Below are positions 1-9,567 of a stretch of DNA of 54,958 bases, in pieces (the first letter of the stretch is position 1; every line of letters begins with the position of its first letter). The stretch lies in assembly GCF_013166605.1 (NCBI RefSeq), contig NZ_JABKKF010000016.1, positions 1 to 54,958 on the forward strand, given 5' to 3'. Below the pieces are notes generated by a model, which had not been told where the DNA came from, made no database searches, and worked only from the letters and a program-made list of their open reading frames with translations. Source of the stretch: Xylanibacter muris (GTDB taxonomy: Bacteria; Bacteroidota; Bacteroidia; Bacteroidales; Bacteroidaceae). The translations under genes and the position numbers were made by a program.

Positions 1-19
1 AAAAAAAGTATGTTTTTAT

Positions 20-50
20 TTTGTATTATATAATATATATTGTATATTTG
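20..50 (+). promoter_or_regulatory. Bacteroidales-type promoter
   Basis: TTTG at 20-23, a 19-nt spacer, and TATATTTG at 43-50 match the Bacteroidetes -33/-7 consensus exactly. Transcription would run right toward the truncated decarboxylase gene. No intact gene lies within the next 200 nt, so it probably served a gene that has since been lost or shortened. Confidence 0.7.
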
Positions 51-265
51 TAGGCAAAAAATACGGCATGATATCAAAAAGTCAAGTTGTATAAAACAGA
101 ATTAAAACCAACATAGTTATGAGATTCAACCAACAAAAAACAAAAAGAGGATTATGCTGTTCATCTGTGATAACCATTATTAATTCAGAAAAGGAAATCT
201 GTAAATATTGAAATCTTGTTTCTTGTTAAAACAAAGTATTTTACAGAAAGACCAATATTAAGATT

Positions 266-489
266 ATGGGAGAATATATGAAAAAGGACGGAGAGTATAA
301 AGTGACTTTGGTCGCAGGAGGTGCGGGCTTTATCGGTTCGCATTTGTGTGAAAGGCTTATAAAAGAAGGCTATAATGTGTTATGTGTGGATAATCTCTAT
401 ACTGGAAGTATGGAGAATATCCGGCATTTATTACCCCATTCTGAATTCACCTTTAAAGAACACGACACGACATAACCGATCCGATAACA
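266..489 (+). pseudogene. UDP-glucuronate decarboxylase / NAD-dependent epimerase, 5' fragment
   Basis: Only the N-terminal Rossmann part of an extended-SDR sugar-nucleotide enzyme remains. The glycine-rich NAD site GGAGFIGSHLCERL and the following VDNLYTGSMENI are typical of UDP-glucuronate decarboxylase, which makes UDP-xylose for surface polysaccharides. The reading frame stops at 473-475. The cause is visible: ACGAC is duplicated in tandem (the extra copy can be placed at 467-471). Removing it restores HDITDPIT, the expected continuation of the family. Beyond about 489 the similarity stops, so the catalytic YxxxK part is gone as well. Start could be ATG 266 or ATG 278. Not functional. Confidence 0.75.
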
Positions 490-729
490 GCTCATACAGG
501 AAAGCAGACAAAAATGATTTTTATATTTGAAAAGAACCTAAAACCCGCAAGTTGTTTCCATACGGGCTAAATTACATGCCTGTTGTTCCATTTGACAATG
601 ATTTTGCTTGTCTTTAAACACAGCACTAAGATAAGTAAAACATATGTTATGGCAAAATTTCCTGCAACGATTTGTTGCTTAAGAGCTTATAAGAAAAGTT
701 TAACTAAAGTGCTGCGAAATTTAAGAAAA
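490..729. other. Stretch without a recognisable gene
   Basis: I see no gene in this interval. A TATATTTG box lies at 522-529, but no TTTG or TTG sits at the right distance upstream. The open frame that runs into the receptor gene from about 583 uses a TTG codon, and its first 49 residues look like no signal peptide, so I treat them as untranslated leader. Confidence 0.4.
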
Positions 730-2809
730 ATGCGATTTTTGATTATTATGTTTTCTATATTCTCTTTGTGTGTTAATGCGCAAGAGAGCACAAATGACAC
801 GACTGTAGTCAATGGTAAAACCTTAAACGAAATTGTCGTTAAGGCAAAATATATGAGGCAGAAGAATAATGGCGATATTATTCTTCAAATAGCAGGGAAC
901 CCTCTTGCAGAAGGAAAGCCATTATCACAGGTGTTAAATTATATACCTGGAGTTATTTCCAAAGATGGTAATGTTTCGATAAATGGATTAGACGGGACTG
1001 TTTTTTTACATAGACGAGAGACAAAGTAGTCTTGATGAAATAAATGCTCTTCCAACGTCAATGATTTCAAAAATAGAAGTGATAGGTTTCCTTGATGCTT
1101 ATTATGGAAGAGTTCATGGTGGGATAGTTAAAGTTGTATTGAAAAAAACAGAAGCTTTTACAACAAGTTTCAATGTTAAAAATCAAGAGGATAAAGAGGG
1201 CTATGTTGATGCTTCCATCTCTAATTTCACAGTATATCAAAAAGGTAAAAATACGTTGTACAATAATATTCGATATTTTCTTTATGGTGACTATCATACT
1301 GTCAACACACGCAGGGATATATATGAAGATTCTGTCTCAGTTACAAAAATGTATATGAATAATAAATGTTATGGTAGTATAACAGACAATATAGGTTTTA
1401 CCCATAATTTTAATAAAGATACATATATAAATGTATATGGTGGTGTGTGCTTTGAAAATTCTGAGAAGGACAATATAAGTGTAACTGATAATCATATCCT
1501 GTCCATACATGGCAAAAATAATCCTTGGAGCTATAATGTCGGCTCTATTTATAAGAATGGTATCTTTAAAAATGGGAAAAAACATGATCTCACATTAAAA
1601 ATAAACCATTCTTATTTGCACAGCGAGAATACAAAACAATATGATTATTATGGCAATGATTCAGAATATTTAAGAAGGCATTATTATAACGTATCATTTA
1701 ATCCATGTTATAAATTTGAAATAGCTAAGAATACTTCTATTAATATAACTTCATTTTTAGGCTACAATGAAGATCGCCATTATGAACAAGGATTACAAAA
1801 TTCTATACTTCAACAAATTGTTCAACGTGATTATAAAACACAAGAAACCAATTTTGAGTCATGGGTTGAGTTGCAGACCTCTTTGTTTAAATGTCTGTTT
1901 GCAAGATTGTCATTTTCTTATCTTAATGGCTCTTTGCATTATAACGATTTATTATCACCTTCAAATAATTATAAGGCAAAAGGAAGAAGCGGCTTTTTTT
2001 ATGATGGACTTTTGAATTGGGTTATTAAAGATAACAGATATCTTTTATTGTCTTTTAAACATTATTATTCTTTTCCTAATATTGGACTCTATAATCCAAT
2101 GGCGACTTATAGCTCAAGCAACTTTTATAATATAGGAAACCCGAACTTAAAAATGGAAATTTTCAATCGCCTAGAATTGAAATATACAGCAAATGAGAAT
2201 TTGTCTTTTTTATTTCAACTTAGGTCGGGACGTAATATCATTCAAACATTAACTCATAAAGAAGAAAATGCCGATATGTATTACACAAGACCTGAGAATG
2301 TAGGCAATAATATGAGATATAATTTTCTTACCTATTTGAATTTTGATGTTGCAAAATGGTGGAGAACAAATAACACTATAAATTTGTGTTTATATCATGA
2401 AAACCTTAATGGCGATGTTGCGAATTGTTATGTTGCAGCTTTAACCTCTGCGAATAATTTTAGGATTAGCGGAAAATTTGGAGCTAATTTAGAATTTAGT
2501 TTATATCCAAAGTCTGAAAGTGTGCACTATCAATATAATGCTGGATACTATGTCGATTTAAGTTTTTATTACAAATTTAACAAGAACTTAAATCTTAATG
2601 TTATGTTTGGTAATATATTATGCAGCCACTCAAAACTTACAATCAAAGGAAGTGACTATGAACTGATACGAAAAGATGAATCAAATCGTAGTCGTCTGAA
2701 ATTAAATTTAACTTGGAATTTCGGTAGAGGAAAGGGTAAAAAAGCTTCTATTGAAACTGGACAGATTATGGAAATGAAAAGTGTGGAATTACAGCAGACT
2801 ATGCAATAA
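730..2809 (+). pseudogene. TonB-receptor-like outer-membrane beta-barrel protein, frameshifted
   Basis: ATG 730 is chosen because it begins a good signal peptide (MRFLIIMFSIFSLCVNAQ). A plug-like segment follows (LNEIVVKAKY, then LNYIPGVISKDGNVSINGLDG) and then a long barrel rich in aromatic beta strands, about 690 codons in all. The frame breaks in a run of seven T at 1001-1007. Dropping one T reads through as TVFYIDERQSSLDEINALPT into the second half (1061-2809), so a single +1 insertion splits the gene. Such 'outer membrane beta-barrel' proteins of Bacteroidetes sit beside C39-peptidase exporters, as here (exporter start 30 nt downstream). A role in outer-membrane passage of an exported peptide is inferred from that context. 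The break could be decay, a phase-variable tract or a sequencing error. Confidence 0.75.
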
Positions 2810-2839
2810 TTTATTTAACATTTAGAAATTTATATATAT

Positions 2840-5066
2840 ATGATCTCGTCATTTCCACATTATTTACAACATGATGCAATGGATTGTGGAGCCACATGTC
2901 TTCGCATGATTGCTAAATACTACGGTAAGGAATATTCAGCTGAGATGTTACGCCATCATTGCTTCATAACTCGTAATGGTGTGTCAATGCTTGGTATAAG
3001 TGATGCAGCAGAGTATATTGGATTTCATACTATAGGTGTGAAAATAACGGCTGATCAGTTAGCAAAAGATGTTAAGCTCCCTTGTATCCTCCATTGGAAT
3101 CAAAAGCATTTCGTCGTATGTTATAAAGTTAAGGAAAATAGAAAAGGAAAACATTGTTTTTATATTTCGGATCCCGCGTCACAACGATTGATATACACGG
3201 ACGAAGAGTTCCGAAAGTGCTGGATTAGCTCGTCTGTCTATGGCAAAGATACTGGAGTAGCCCTTCTGCTTGAACCAGGAACAGATTTTGGAAGGCGTGA
3301 AGAGGAAGTTTTATCGAATAGAAAAAGTATATCATATTTCTTTCGCTATCTTCTACCATATAAAGAACAATTCTTTATGTTGTTTCTTGGAATGGTGTTA
3401 GGGAGTCTACTGCAACTCGTCTTTCCCTTTCTCACTCAGGCATTAGTGGATTGTGGAATACAAGATGGAAATATAAATTTCATCACTCTAATACTTATAG
3501 CGCAACTGATGCTTTTCGTTGCGCAGCTAAGTGTTGGCTATATTCGCAGTTGGATTCTCTTGCACATAAATTCAAGGATTGATATATCGCTGATATCAGA
3601 CTTCCTTATCAAACTGACAAACATGCCTCTGATTTTTTTCGACACAAAGAATACTGGTGATATCATGCAGCGTATAGGAGATCATTGACGTATCAAATCT
3701 TTTCTCATGAGTAACTCTATGAGTATGATGTTTTCGATTGCTAATTTTGTGATATTCTCTGTTATATTGGCGTATTATAATACGATGATACTCTGCATCT
3801 TTTTCCTTGGAAATGGTCTCTATGTATTGTGGATTCTCTACTTCATGAAATATAGGAGGGAACTTGACATAAAACGTTTCAATGTGTCTGCCTCGGAACA
3901 AAGTAAGATTATACAACTTATTCAAGGAATGCAGGACATCAAACTTAATAACTGCGAGAAACAGAAACGTTGGGAATGGGAAAGATTGCAGGTCAACCTT
4001 TTTCGTATTAGTGTGAAAGGACTGAGGATTGGACAGATTCAGCAGACAGGAAGCGTATTCTTTACTCAGACAACCAACATTCCTGATATCATTCATTGCG
4101 GCCAAGTCTGTATGCGATGGTTTAATGACACTTGGTATGATGATGTCCATGACCTATATCATAGGTCAAATTTCCTCTCCCATATCATCATTCATAGGTT
4201 TTGCACGGTCTCTGCAGGATGCAAAGATTAGCTTTGAACGTTTGAGTGAAATTCATGCACAGAAGGATGAAGAGAGTGATATTGCAGAAAAATTGTCTGT
4301 ACTCCCAAAGGATAGAACTATAAAAATAGAGAATCTGAGTTACAGCTATGATGGGGCAGACCGTAACTATGCTCTTAACGATGTTACACTGACCATACAA
4401 CCGAATAAGGTAACTGCCATTGTGGGTGAGAGTGGATGCGGTAAGTCTACACTAATAAAACTGATACAAGGATTTTATGTTCCTAATCACGGAAACATAA
4501 AGGTTGGAGGAGTAAACCTAAATAACATAAATGCACATCTCTGGCGTAGTGTTACAGGAAGCGTTATGCAGGAGAGTTATATATTTTCTGACACAATAGC
4601 CCATAACATAGCTCTCAATTTTGATAACATCGACACGGACCGTCTGTATGAGTCGGCCGTTGTTGCCAATATTGATAATTTTATCTCAGAACTTCCACTT
4701 GGTTATAATACTAAAATCGGTATGGAGGGGCAAGGGTTGAGTCAAGGACAACGTCAACGACTGCTTATAGCACGGGCTGTATACAAAAAACCAGAGTATC
4801 TTTTCTTTGATGAGGCAACAAATTCTCTTGATGCATCAAACGAAAAATCCATTATGGAAAAACTCACACAGTTCTACAAAGGAAGGACTGTTGTGATAGC
4901 TGCTCATAGAATAAGCACAATATGTAATGCCTACATGATTGTTGTCATGAAGCAAGGAAAGATAATTGAATCAGGTACGCATAATGAGCTGCTTGACAAA
5001 AAAGGTGAATATTTCACTCTCGTGCAAAATCAAATGGAAATTGGCAGAAAGGAGGTGGCTATATAA
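2840..5066 (+). pseudogene. C39 peptidase-containing ABC exporter (bacteriocin/RiPP type), broken
   Basis: The full gene would encode about 741 residues, the normal length for a peptidase-containing ABC transporter. The N-terminal C39 domain has Cys16 in DCGATC, His90 in QKHF and Asp111 in SDP, the triad that cuts double-glycine leaders. Membrane helices follow, then an ATPase with Walker A GESGCGKST, signature LSQGQRQR, Walker B YLFFDEATNSLD and a switch His in AAHRIST. Two lesions break it: an in-frame TGA at 3686-3688, after which the same frame continues RIKSFLMSNS, and an extra C at 4082/4083 that shifts the frame (TQTTNI then LISFIAAKS). Its stop overlaps the ATG of the adaptor gene (TAATG), so the two were one operon. 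Probably inactive unless the lesions are sequencing errors. Confidence 0.85.
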
Positions 5067-5785
5067 TGAAAAAAAATAAAAAGAAGAAATTTATGGATAT
5101 CGGGTTAAGGAGTGAGGAAGTACAGGAACTCATGGGCAGAATGCCATCGCATATAGTTCGCTTTGGAATACCTGTTATATTGTGTTTTGTGCTTGTCTTT
5201 CTCGGAGCAAGTTACTTTATCTCTTATCCTGACATCGAGACATTTCCTATTAAAATTGTTTCTGAAAATGTTACAATGGAATGTAAAACACCTATGGATG
5301 GTAAGCTGGTAATGAAAAACAGAGAAATTCCATGTAAAGTTTCTGCAGGACAAACAATAGTGAGTATTGTTAAAAATGAAGACACCGTTAATATAGTTAG
5401 TCCTATATCTGGAAGGGTTTTCAAACGAACAATCTTTAGAGACGGTGAGAGTATGGATAGTGCAAAGACAATCTGCATTGTTGTTCCCTATTGCAGGTTC
5501 AAGTGTTATGGATACATATATGTGGATTACCATACAAAACATTTGCTTTCTCTCCATACAAAAGTTGAGGTAGAATATAAATCCACCTCGATAAAAAGTG
5601 TAGTGACACAGATTGCAGACTTACCTAACTCACAGACAGGGCTATATGATGTCGAACTCGACCTTGGGTTGTTTAAACATGATGTTTACGATATTGTAGG
5701 AAATACCGAAGTTGTAGCTAAGATTCACAGAAGTGATGCCACTATATTTGATAAAATTTTTAAATCAAAAGTATTCTATCGGTAA
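5066..5785 (+). CDS. HlyD-like periplasmic adaptor (short form)
   Basis: This 239-residue protein has a short cytosolic head with LRSEEVQELMGRMPSHIVRF, one membrane helix (about residues 30-52), the segment SYPDI, and two lipoyl/barrel-sandwich-like halves (TPMDGKL and SPISGRVFKR). These are marks of membrane-fusion proteins that partner C39 ABC exporters in Bacteroidetes. It lacks the long coiled-coil hairpin of classical HlyD, which explains the small size. It overlaps the exporter stop codon by one base. The gene is intact while its two partners are broken, so it is likely an orphan. The downstream 218 nt before the next gene hold nothing I recognise. Confidence 0.75.
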   Translation: MKKNKKKKFMDIGLRSEEVQELMGRMPSHIVRFGIPVILCFVLVFLGASYFISYPDIETFPIKIVSENVTMECKTPMDGKLVMKNREIPCKVSAGQTIVSIVKNEDTVNIVSPISGRVFKRTIFRDGESMDSAKTICIVVPYCRFKCYGYIYVDYHTKHLLSLHTKVEVEYKSTSIKSVVTQIADLPNSQTGLYDVELDLGLFKHDVYDIVGNTEVVAKIHRSDATIFDKIFKSKVFYR

Positions 5786-6003
5786 GGCTGGCCGGCAACT
5801 TGACTTCTCAAAAAAATTAGTATGTAATCTGTAACAAACCTTGCTCAACATTCATTAAAACACGATTGATTCAATACGAAATCACAGGATTGTCTGTGGA
5901 TTACAAAGAACATACTTGCAGATTATAACTTTTCTCTATGCGGAAATCTTTCTCGGATGGGCTGTAGGAGAATAGTTTCAAAATATGATAAAAAAAATAA
6001 ACT

Positions 6004-6681
6004 ATGGAAGAAAAAGAACTTACATTTTGGATTACATATCACGAAGATAAGCAAATAGAGATATACGGGCTTAAAGAAAGTGATATTTTCAAGTTGTTTA
6101 GAGGTAATAGTAAAGACGTTGATGGGGATAATATCAACTACCTGAATAAATTTTATTCTGAGATTGGAACATTTTATTATGTATGGAAAAACAATCTCAA
6201 AAGTCGAATAATCGGTTTTGGGCATTACCGCAGATTATTTCCTCAAATATACGATGTGGAAGAAGGGCAATGCCAAGTATTATCAATTAACTATAATAAT
6301 TCGGTTTTTAACCACTACAAGTTATCTCATAACTATCAGGACATTTATGATGTCATTGACATTCTCAATGAGAAATATGGTAAGGATAATAAATATTCAA
6401 AATATTTGCTTGAAGGTAATGTCTTTATTCCCTTCTGTTGTTTCATCATGAACTATACAGATTTTGAAAAGCTTTGTAACTGGTTGTTCCCAATCATTTT
6501 TGCTTGGGATAAGAAGAATGGACTGGAAATGATCCCAGATAAGTATTTGGAAAAAGCAAAGCGTGATTTTCGCTATGACAATGTGGATTATCAATGCAGA
6601 GCTGTTGCTTTTCTGGCAGAGAGATTGATAAGTTGTTATATAGTAAATGAAATGAACCCATTTTGTATTAGTACTTTGTAA
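6004..6681 (+). CDS. DUF4422-type glycosyltransferase
   Basis: The product is 225 residues. The motif IGFGHYRRLF matches the GHYRR signature of the DUF4422 family, which is found in capsule and lipopolysaccharide gene sets and is thought to transfer sugars. The C-terminal AVAFLAERLISCYIV is also typical of the family. No signal peptide or membrane helix is evident, so it should act in the cytosol. It is followed after 13 nt by another glycosyltransferase-like gene, so the three genes at 6004-8594 look like one transcript. Whether the acceptor is a glycan or the peptide exported by the neighbouring system cannot be told. Confidence 0.7.
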   Translation: MEEKELTFWITYHEDKQIEIYGLKESDIFKLFRGNSKDVDGDNINYLNKFYSEIGTFYYVWKNNLKSRIIGFGHYRRLFPQIYDVEEGQCQVLSINYNNSVFNHYKLSHNYQDIYDVIDILNEKYGKDNKYSKYLLEGNVFIPFCCFIMNYTDFEKLCNWLFPIIFAWDKKNGLEMIPDKYLEKAKRDFRYDNVDYQCRAVAFLAERLISCYIVNEMNPFCISTL

Positions 6682-6694
6682 TTTTATAAAAGAA

Positions 6695-7420
6695 ATGAAT
6701 AGTAAAAATTGTATAGTTCTTGTAACACACAAGCAGGGGGAAGATTTATTGCGATATATTTCACATGTAGCGGAAGTATCAGAAGGTACAATGGACTTTT
6801 ATGTGTTATTTGACAACTCAAACAGTAAGCCGCATTTTTCAGCTATGGCAAACGTAAATGTTTTCGAGTACAATTCAAAAAAATTGGATGGCTTCTTCTT
6901 TGCTAACAATAGGCTTTTGCCTAACGCTTTAGTTGCATTGCTCGATTTTGCCCAAAGCAACCACTATGACCACTACTTGCTTATGGAGTTTGATATAGTT
7001 TTGAACGGCCGTTTGGGTGATTTTGTCAATAAGGTAAATTCTATTGATGATATAGACTATATTCATATAGGTTATGACCCAGAAGGAGGGCCAGAGAATC
7101 ATTGGCCAATCAAATATATTAAGGATAATCCATTCAGAAAGACATATTTTGCTTGGTGCCATATCTTCTATATCAGTCACAATTTCTTAGTGGATATTGA
7201 ACAATTCATGACTAAAAACAATTCTTTCCACTATGAGTTTTTATTGCCAACAATGGCGTATAATGGGAATTATATTGTCAAACAGTTTGAAAATATAGGA
7301 TATCAGTTTAATGTTTCATGGGGACCTGTCGATAAATACGAGACAATATACAAGGAGTGTGCAAGGGATAATACATTCTACCATCCTATAAAAGACCTTA
7401 GTATCGTCACATTTAAATAA
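6695..7420 (+). CDS. Glycosyltransferase-like protein (copy 1)
   Basis: The product is 241 residues and cytosolic. The N-terminal CIVLVTHKQ strand, an acidic stretch LLMEFDIVLNGR (about residues 95-106) in the place where GT-A enzymes carry a metal-binding DxD, and a C-terminal NTFYHPIKDL suggest a GT-A fold. I do not recognise a named family with certainty. The last 90 codons are closely matched by a broken copy at 9242-9520 (shared stretch EFLLPTMAYN), so the locus once held two paralogues. The next gene starts 7 nt downstream. Confidence 0.55.
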   Translation: MNSKNCIVLVTHKQGEDLLRYISHVAEVSEGTMDFYVLFDNSNSKPHFSAMANVNVFEYNSKKLDGFFFANNRLLPNALVALLDFAQSNHYDHYLLMEFDIVLNGRLGDFVNKVNSIDDIDYIHIGYDPEGGPENHWPIKYIKDNPFRKTYFAWCHIFYISHNFLVDIEQFMTKNNSFHYEFLLPTMAYNGNYIVKQFENIGYQFNVSWGPVDKYETIYKECARDNTFYHPIKDLSIVTFK

Positions 7421-7427
7421 AAGTTAA

Positions 7428-8594
7428 ATGAAACAAGCAATTCTTTTACTATCTAACAGAATAGATTATACTGTACGTGATAGGTATGACAAGTTGGTAA
7501 AAGATTATAAGCATAAGGCTAATGTCTATTTACTTTTTGACCTTACTAAAGGTTATAACAAACAGGAGTTGGTACACTTCGGACACGTATATCCCTTTGA
7601 TGTGGACAAAATGATTGATGATGGTTATACTGCTTTGGAAGAAGGTTTTCTTGGTAATTGTCATTATCCAGTTTTGACATTCCATAAAGAACATCCCCAA
7701 TATGACTATTGTTGGATTGTGGAGGATGACGCTGTTTTTTATGGTGACTGGAGTACGCTATTTGATGCTTTCTTGGATGACCCTGCCGATTTGGTGGCAG
7801 CTTATATAAGGAAGTATGAGGACGACCCCAATTGGTGTTGGTGGAATAGCGTGAGGGCTCCTGATGGAGTTGCTTTGTCACGTGATGATTTATATGCTTC
7901 TTTCAATCCTGTTTATCGGTTATCAGCTAAAGCTTTGAAATGTCTTGAAATGGAAATGCGGAATGGGTGGCGAGGACATTTTGAAGGTGTTGTTCCAACT
8001 GTCTTAATTGAAAATGGACTGACATTAAGAGATATGAATGGTAAGGGTTACGGATTGGACGAACGTGTAAATCTTCATTTTTATTCAGACGGCACACATA
8101 ATTGGTTACCATTGCACGTACAGTCCTTTGAAAAGAATATAATTTGCCATCCTATAAAAGAAAAGGCAGGTAAAGAAACGTACCAGCGTTATTGCTTACT
8201 ATCTGTAGTAGGAGAACACAGCAGGCATATAGAATGGATAACAGGTAATGTAAGACGAAATTATGACATTCATCTTATAGTTAATGATATGTCATTTGGC
8301 AAGCATTATGATGATGCAGATTTTGTATATGGTAAAACAGGTAGAAAGATAGAATTGATAAAAGATTACTTCGATAATCACAAATATCTGCTTAACCAAT
8401 ATGACTATTTCTTCATCATTAATGAGATGTATGGAATGGATGTGAGTCAAATTAATGAATTGTTTGAGGAAATGGCACAAGAAAATTGTGAGTTTTCGTT
8501 TGTGGGCATGACTATGCCTTGTTTCAGACAAGATGCTATGATTCAAGTGCTGGAAGACGACCCTGAAACATCAATATTGTTCTTTGGAAAATAA
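7428..8594 (+). CDS. Glycosyltransferase-like protein with EDD motif
   Basis: The product is 388 residues and cytosolic. The segment YDYCWIVEDDAVFYGDWSTL carries an EDD acidic cluster after a hydrophobic strand, as in GT-A type transferases, and ICHPIKEKAG follows about 140 residues later, echoing the HPIK end of the neighbouring protein. The C-terminal 120 residues (from about 270) resemble no domain I can name. It is the last intact gene of the three-gene set. It is followed after 4 nt by the remnant of a UDP-galactopyranose mutase gene, which suggests that galactofuranose or related sugars were once handled here. Confidence 0.5.
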   Translation: MKQAILLLSNRIDYTVRDRYDKLVKDYKHKANVYLLFDLTKGYNKQELVHFGHVYPFDVDKMIDDGYTALEEGFLGNCHYPVLTFHKEHPQYDYCWIVEDDAVFYGDWSTLFDAFLDDPADLVAAYIRKYEDDPNWCWWNSVRAPDGVALSRDDLYASFNPVYRLSAKALKCLEMEMRNGWRGHFEGVVPTVLIENGLTLRDMNGKGYGLDERVNLHFYSDGTHNWLPLHVQSFEKNIICHPIKEKAGKETYQRYCLLSVVGEHSRHIEWITGNVRRNYDIHLIVNDMSFGKHYDDADFVYGKTGRKIELIKDYFDNHKYLLNQYDYFFIINEMYGMDVSQINELFEEMAQENCEFSFVGMTMPCFRQDAMIQVLEDDPETSILFFGK

Positions 8595-8598
8595 AGCA

Positions 8599-8760
8599 AT
8601 GAAGTACGATTGCCTAATAATAAGCTCTGGATTATTTGGAGCAACCTTCACATATTGTGCAAAGCAAGCTGGAAAATCATTGTGGTGATTGATTCTCGCT
8701 CTCATACTGGTGAAATCTGTATCAGGAGAATGTGTAGGATATAAATAGTCGTTCCTTAAA
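8599..8760 (+). pseudogene. glf: UDP-galactopyranose mutase (glf) remnant
   Basis: ATG 8599 opens MKYDCLIISSGLFGATFTYC, the FAD-binding N-terminus of UDP-galactopyranose mutase (normally ..GAGLFGAVFA..). The frame meets TGA at 8686-8688 because a base is missing after about 8681. Shifting frame gives VVIDSRSHTGE, matching VIDKRxHIGGN of the family. A further shift gives LYQEN. Only about 50 of some 370 codons are recognisable. The triplets after ATAAAT at 8741-8746 read SRSLKF, which resembles YRSLKF far downstream in the enzyme and could mark an internal deletion. That last point is weak. Non-functional. Confidence 0.6.
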
Positions 8761-8799
8761 ATTCATCTTCGGTACTTATATTCATCGATTTTATTTCTA

Positions 8800-9244
8800 T
8801 AATCCTTTGATAAATCTGCAAGAATTCTTATCTTTACAGAAAGAAACTTGCAGATCTTTATGATTAAAATGTCTCATAATACCCCTTCGTTATTCAACAG
8901 TCTGTTTGATATGCTGGATCAGTCTCACCAACTGTGCAAGTTGGCAGACAAAATAGATTGGACAAAATTCGAGAACACTTTCCTCTCTTTGTATTTCCAG
9001 AGCAACTGTCGCCCTGGAAACCGGTCCACATTATGTGTGGTTTACTAATCATCAAGCATCTGCCAAACCTGTCAGATGAATCCGTTGTGGAGCCAATGGA
9101 ATTAAAATGCCTATTACCAGTATTTCTGCGATATGCAGGAACTCACCCGTCCCATGCGCCGCTTCCAAACAGGTCCATTTCCGTAATCGTATCTGTGAAA
9201 AAGGTATTGAGCTTATTTTCGAGAAAGCATCCGTGTGAACAATG
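8800..9244 (+). mobile_element. IS5-family transposase remnant
   Basis: The pieces MLDQSHQLCKLADKIDW, MCGLLIIKHLPNLSDESVV and YYQYFCDMQELT belong to the N-terminal domain (DUF772 type) of IS5-family transposases, but lie in three different frames with stops between them. A promoter of the right kind precedes it (TTTG 8806-8809, 19 nt, TATCTTTA 8829-8836). The DDE catalytic part is absent. The element ends abruptly after a sequence for SIRVNNE and runs directly into the 3' part of a glycosyltransferase gene. The inverted-repeat ends cannot be placed. Confidence 0.65.
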
Positions 9245-9520
9245 AATTTCTCTTGGAGTCAGATGTTTTATATCAGTAAACGGTATCTGAATGCTGTCCG
9301 TGAATTTATGAAGACCAATAATTCTTTCTATTATGAGTTTTTACTTCCAACAATGGCATACAATGAGATGTTTCATATCAAGCAGTTCGAAAACTTAGGT
9401 TATCAATTCTGTCTGTCGTGGGGACCTGCAGAACTCTATGAGTACAAATATTTATATGAACGTCAGCAAAATACGTTTTATCATCCGATTAAGCAACTGT
9501 GCATAGCAGACTTCACTTAG
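9245..9520 (+). pseudogene. Glycosyltransferase-like copy 2, 3' fragment
   Basis: These 92 codons align along their whole length with the C-terminal third of the intact protein at 6695-7420: NNSFYYEFLLPTMAYN against NNSFHYEFLLPTMAYN, GYQFCLSWGP against GYQFNVSWGP, and NTFYHPIKQL against NTFYHPIKDL. The 5' two thirds are missing, replaced by the IS5-like remnant. Any apparent ATG at 9242 is created by the junction. This is a duplicated gene truncated by insertion and deletion. Confidence 0.7.
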
Positions 9521-9567
9521 TTATGATTGCTGTTCTCGCTTTCTTATCCAATTAATTTGCCTTGCCG

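Noticed and set aside
119..211. 30-codon open frame after the first promoter (MRFNQQKTKRGLCCSSV..)
   Set aside because: Too short to judge. It has no double-glycine leader and no similarity I recognise, so I do not list it as an export substrate.
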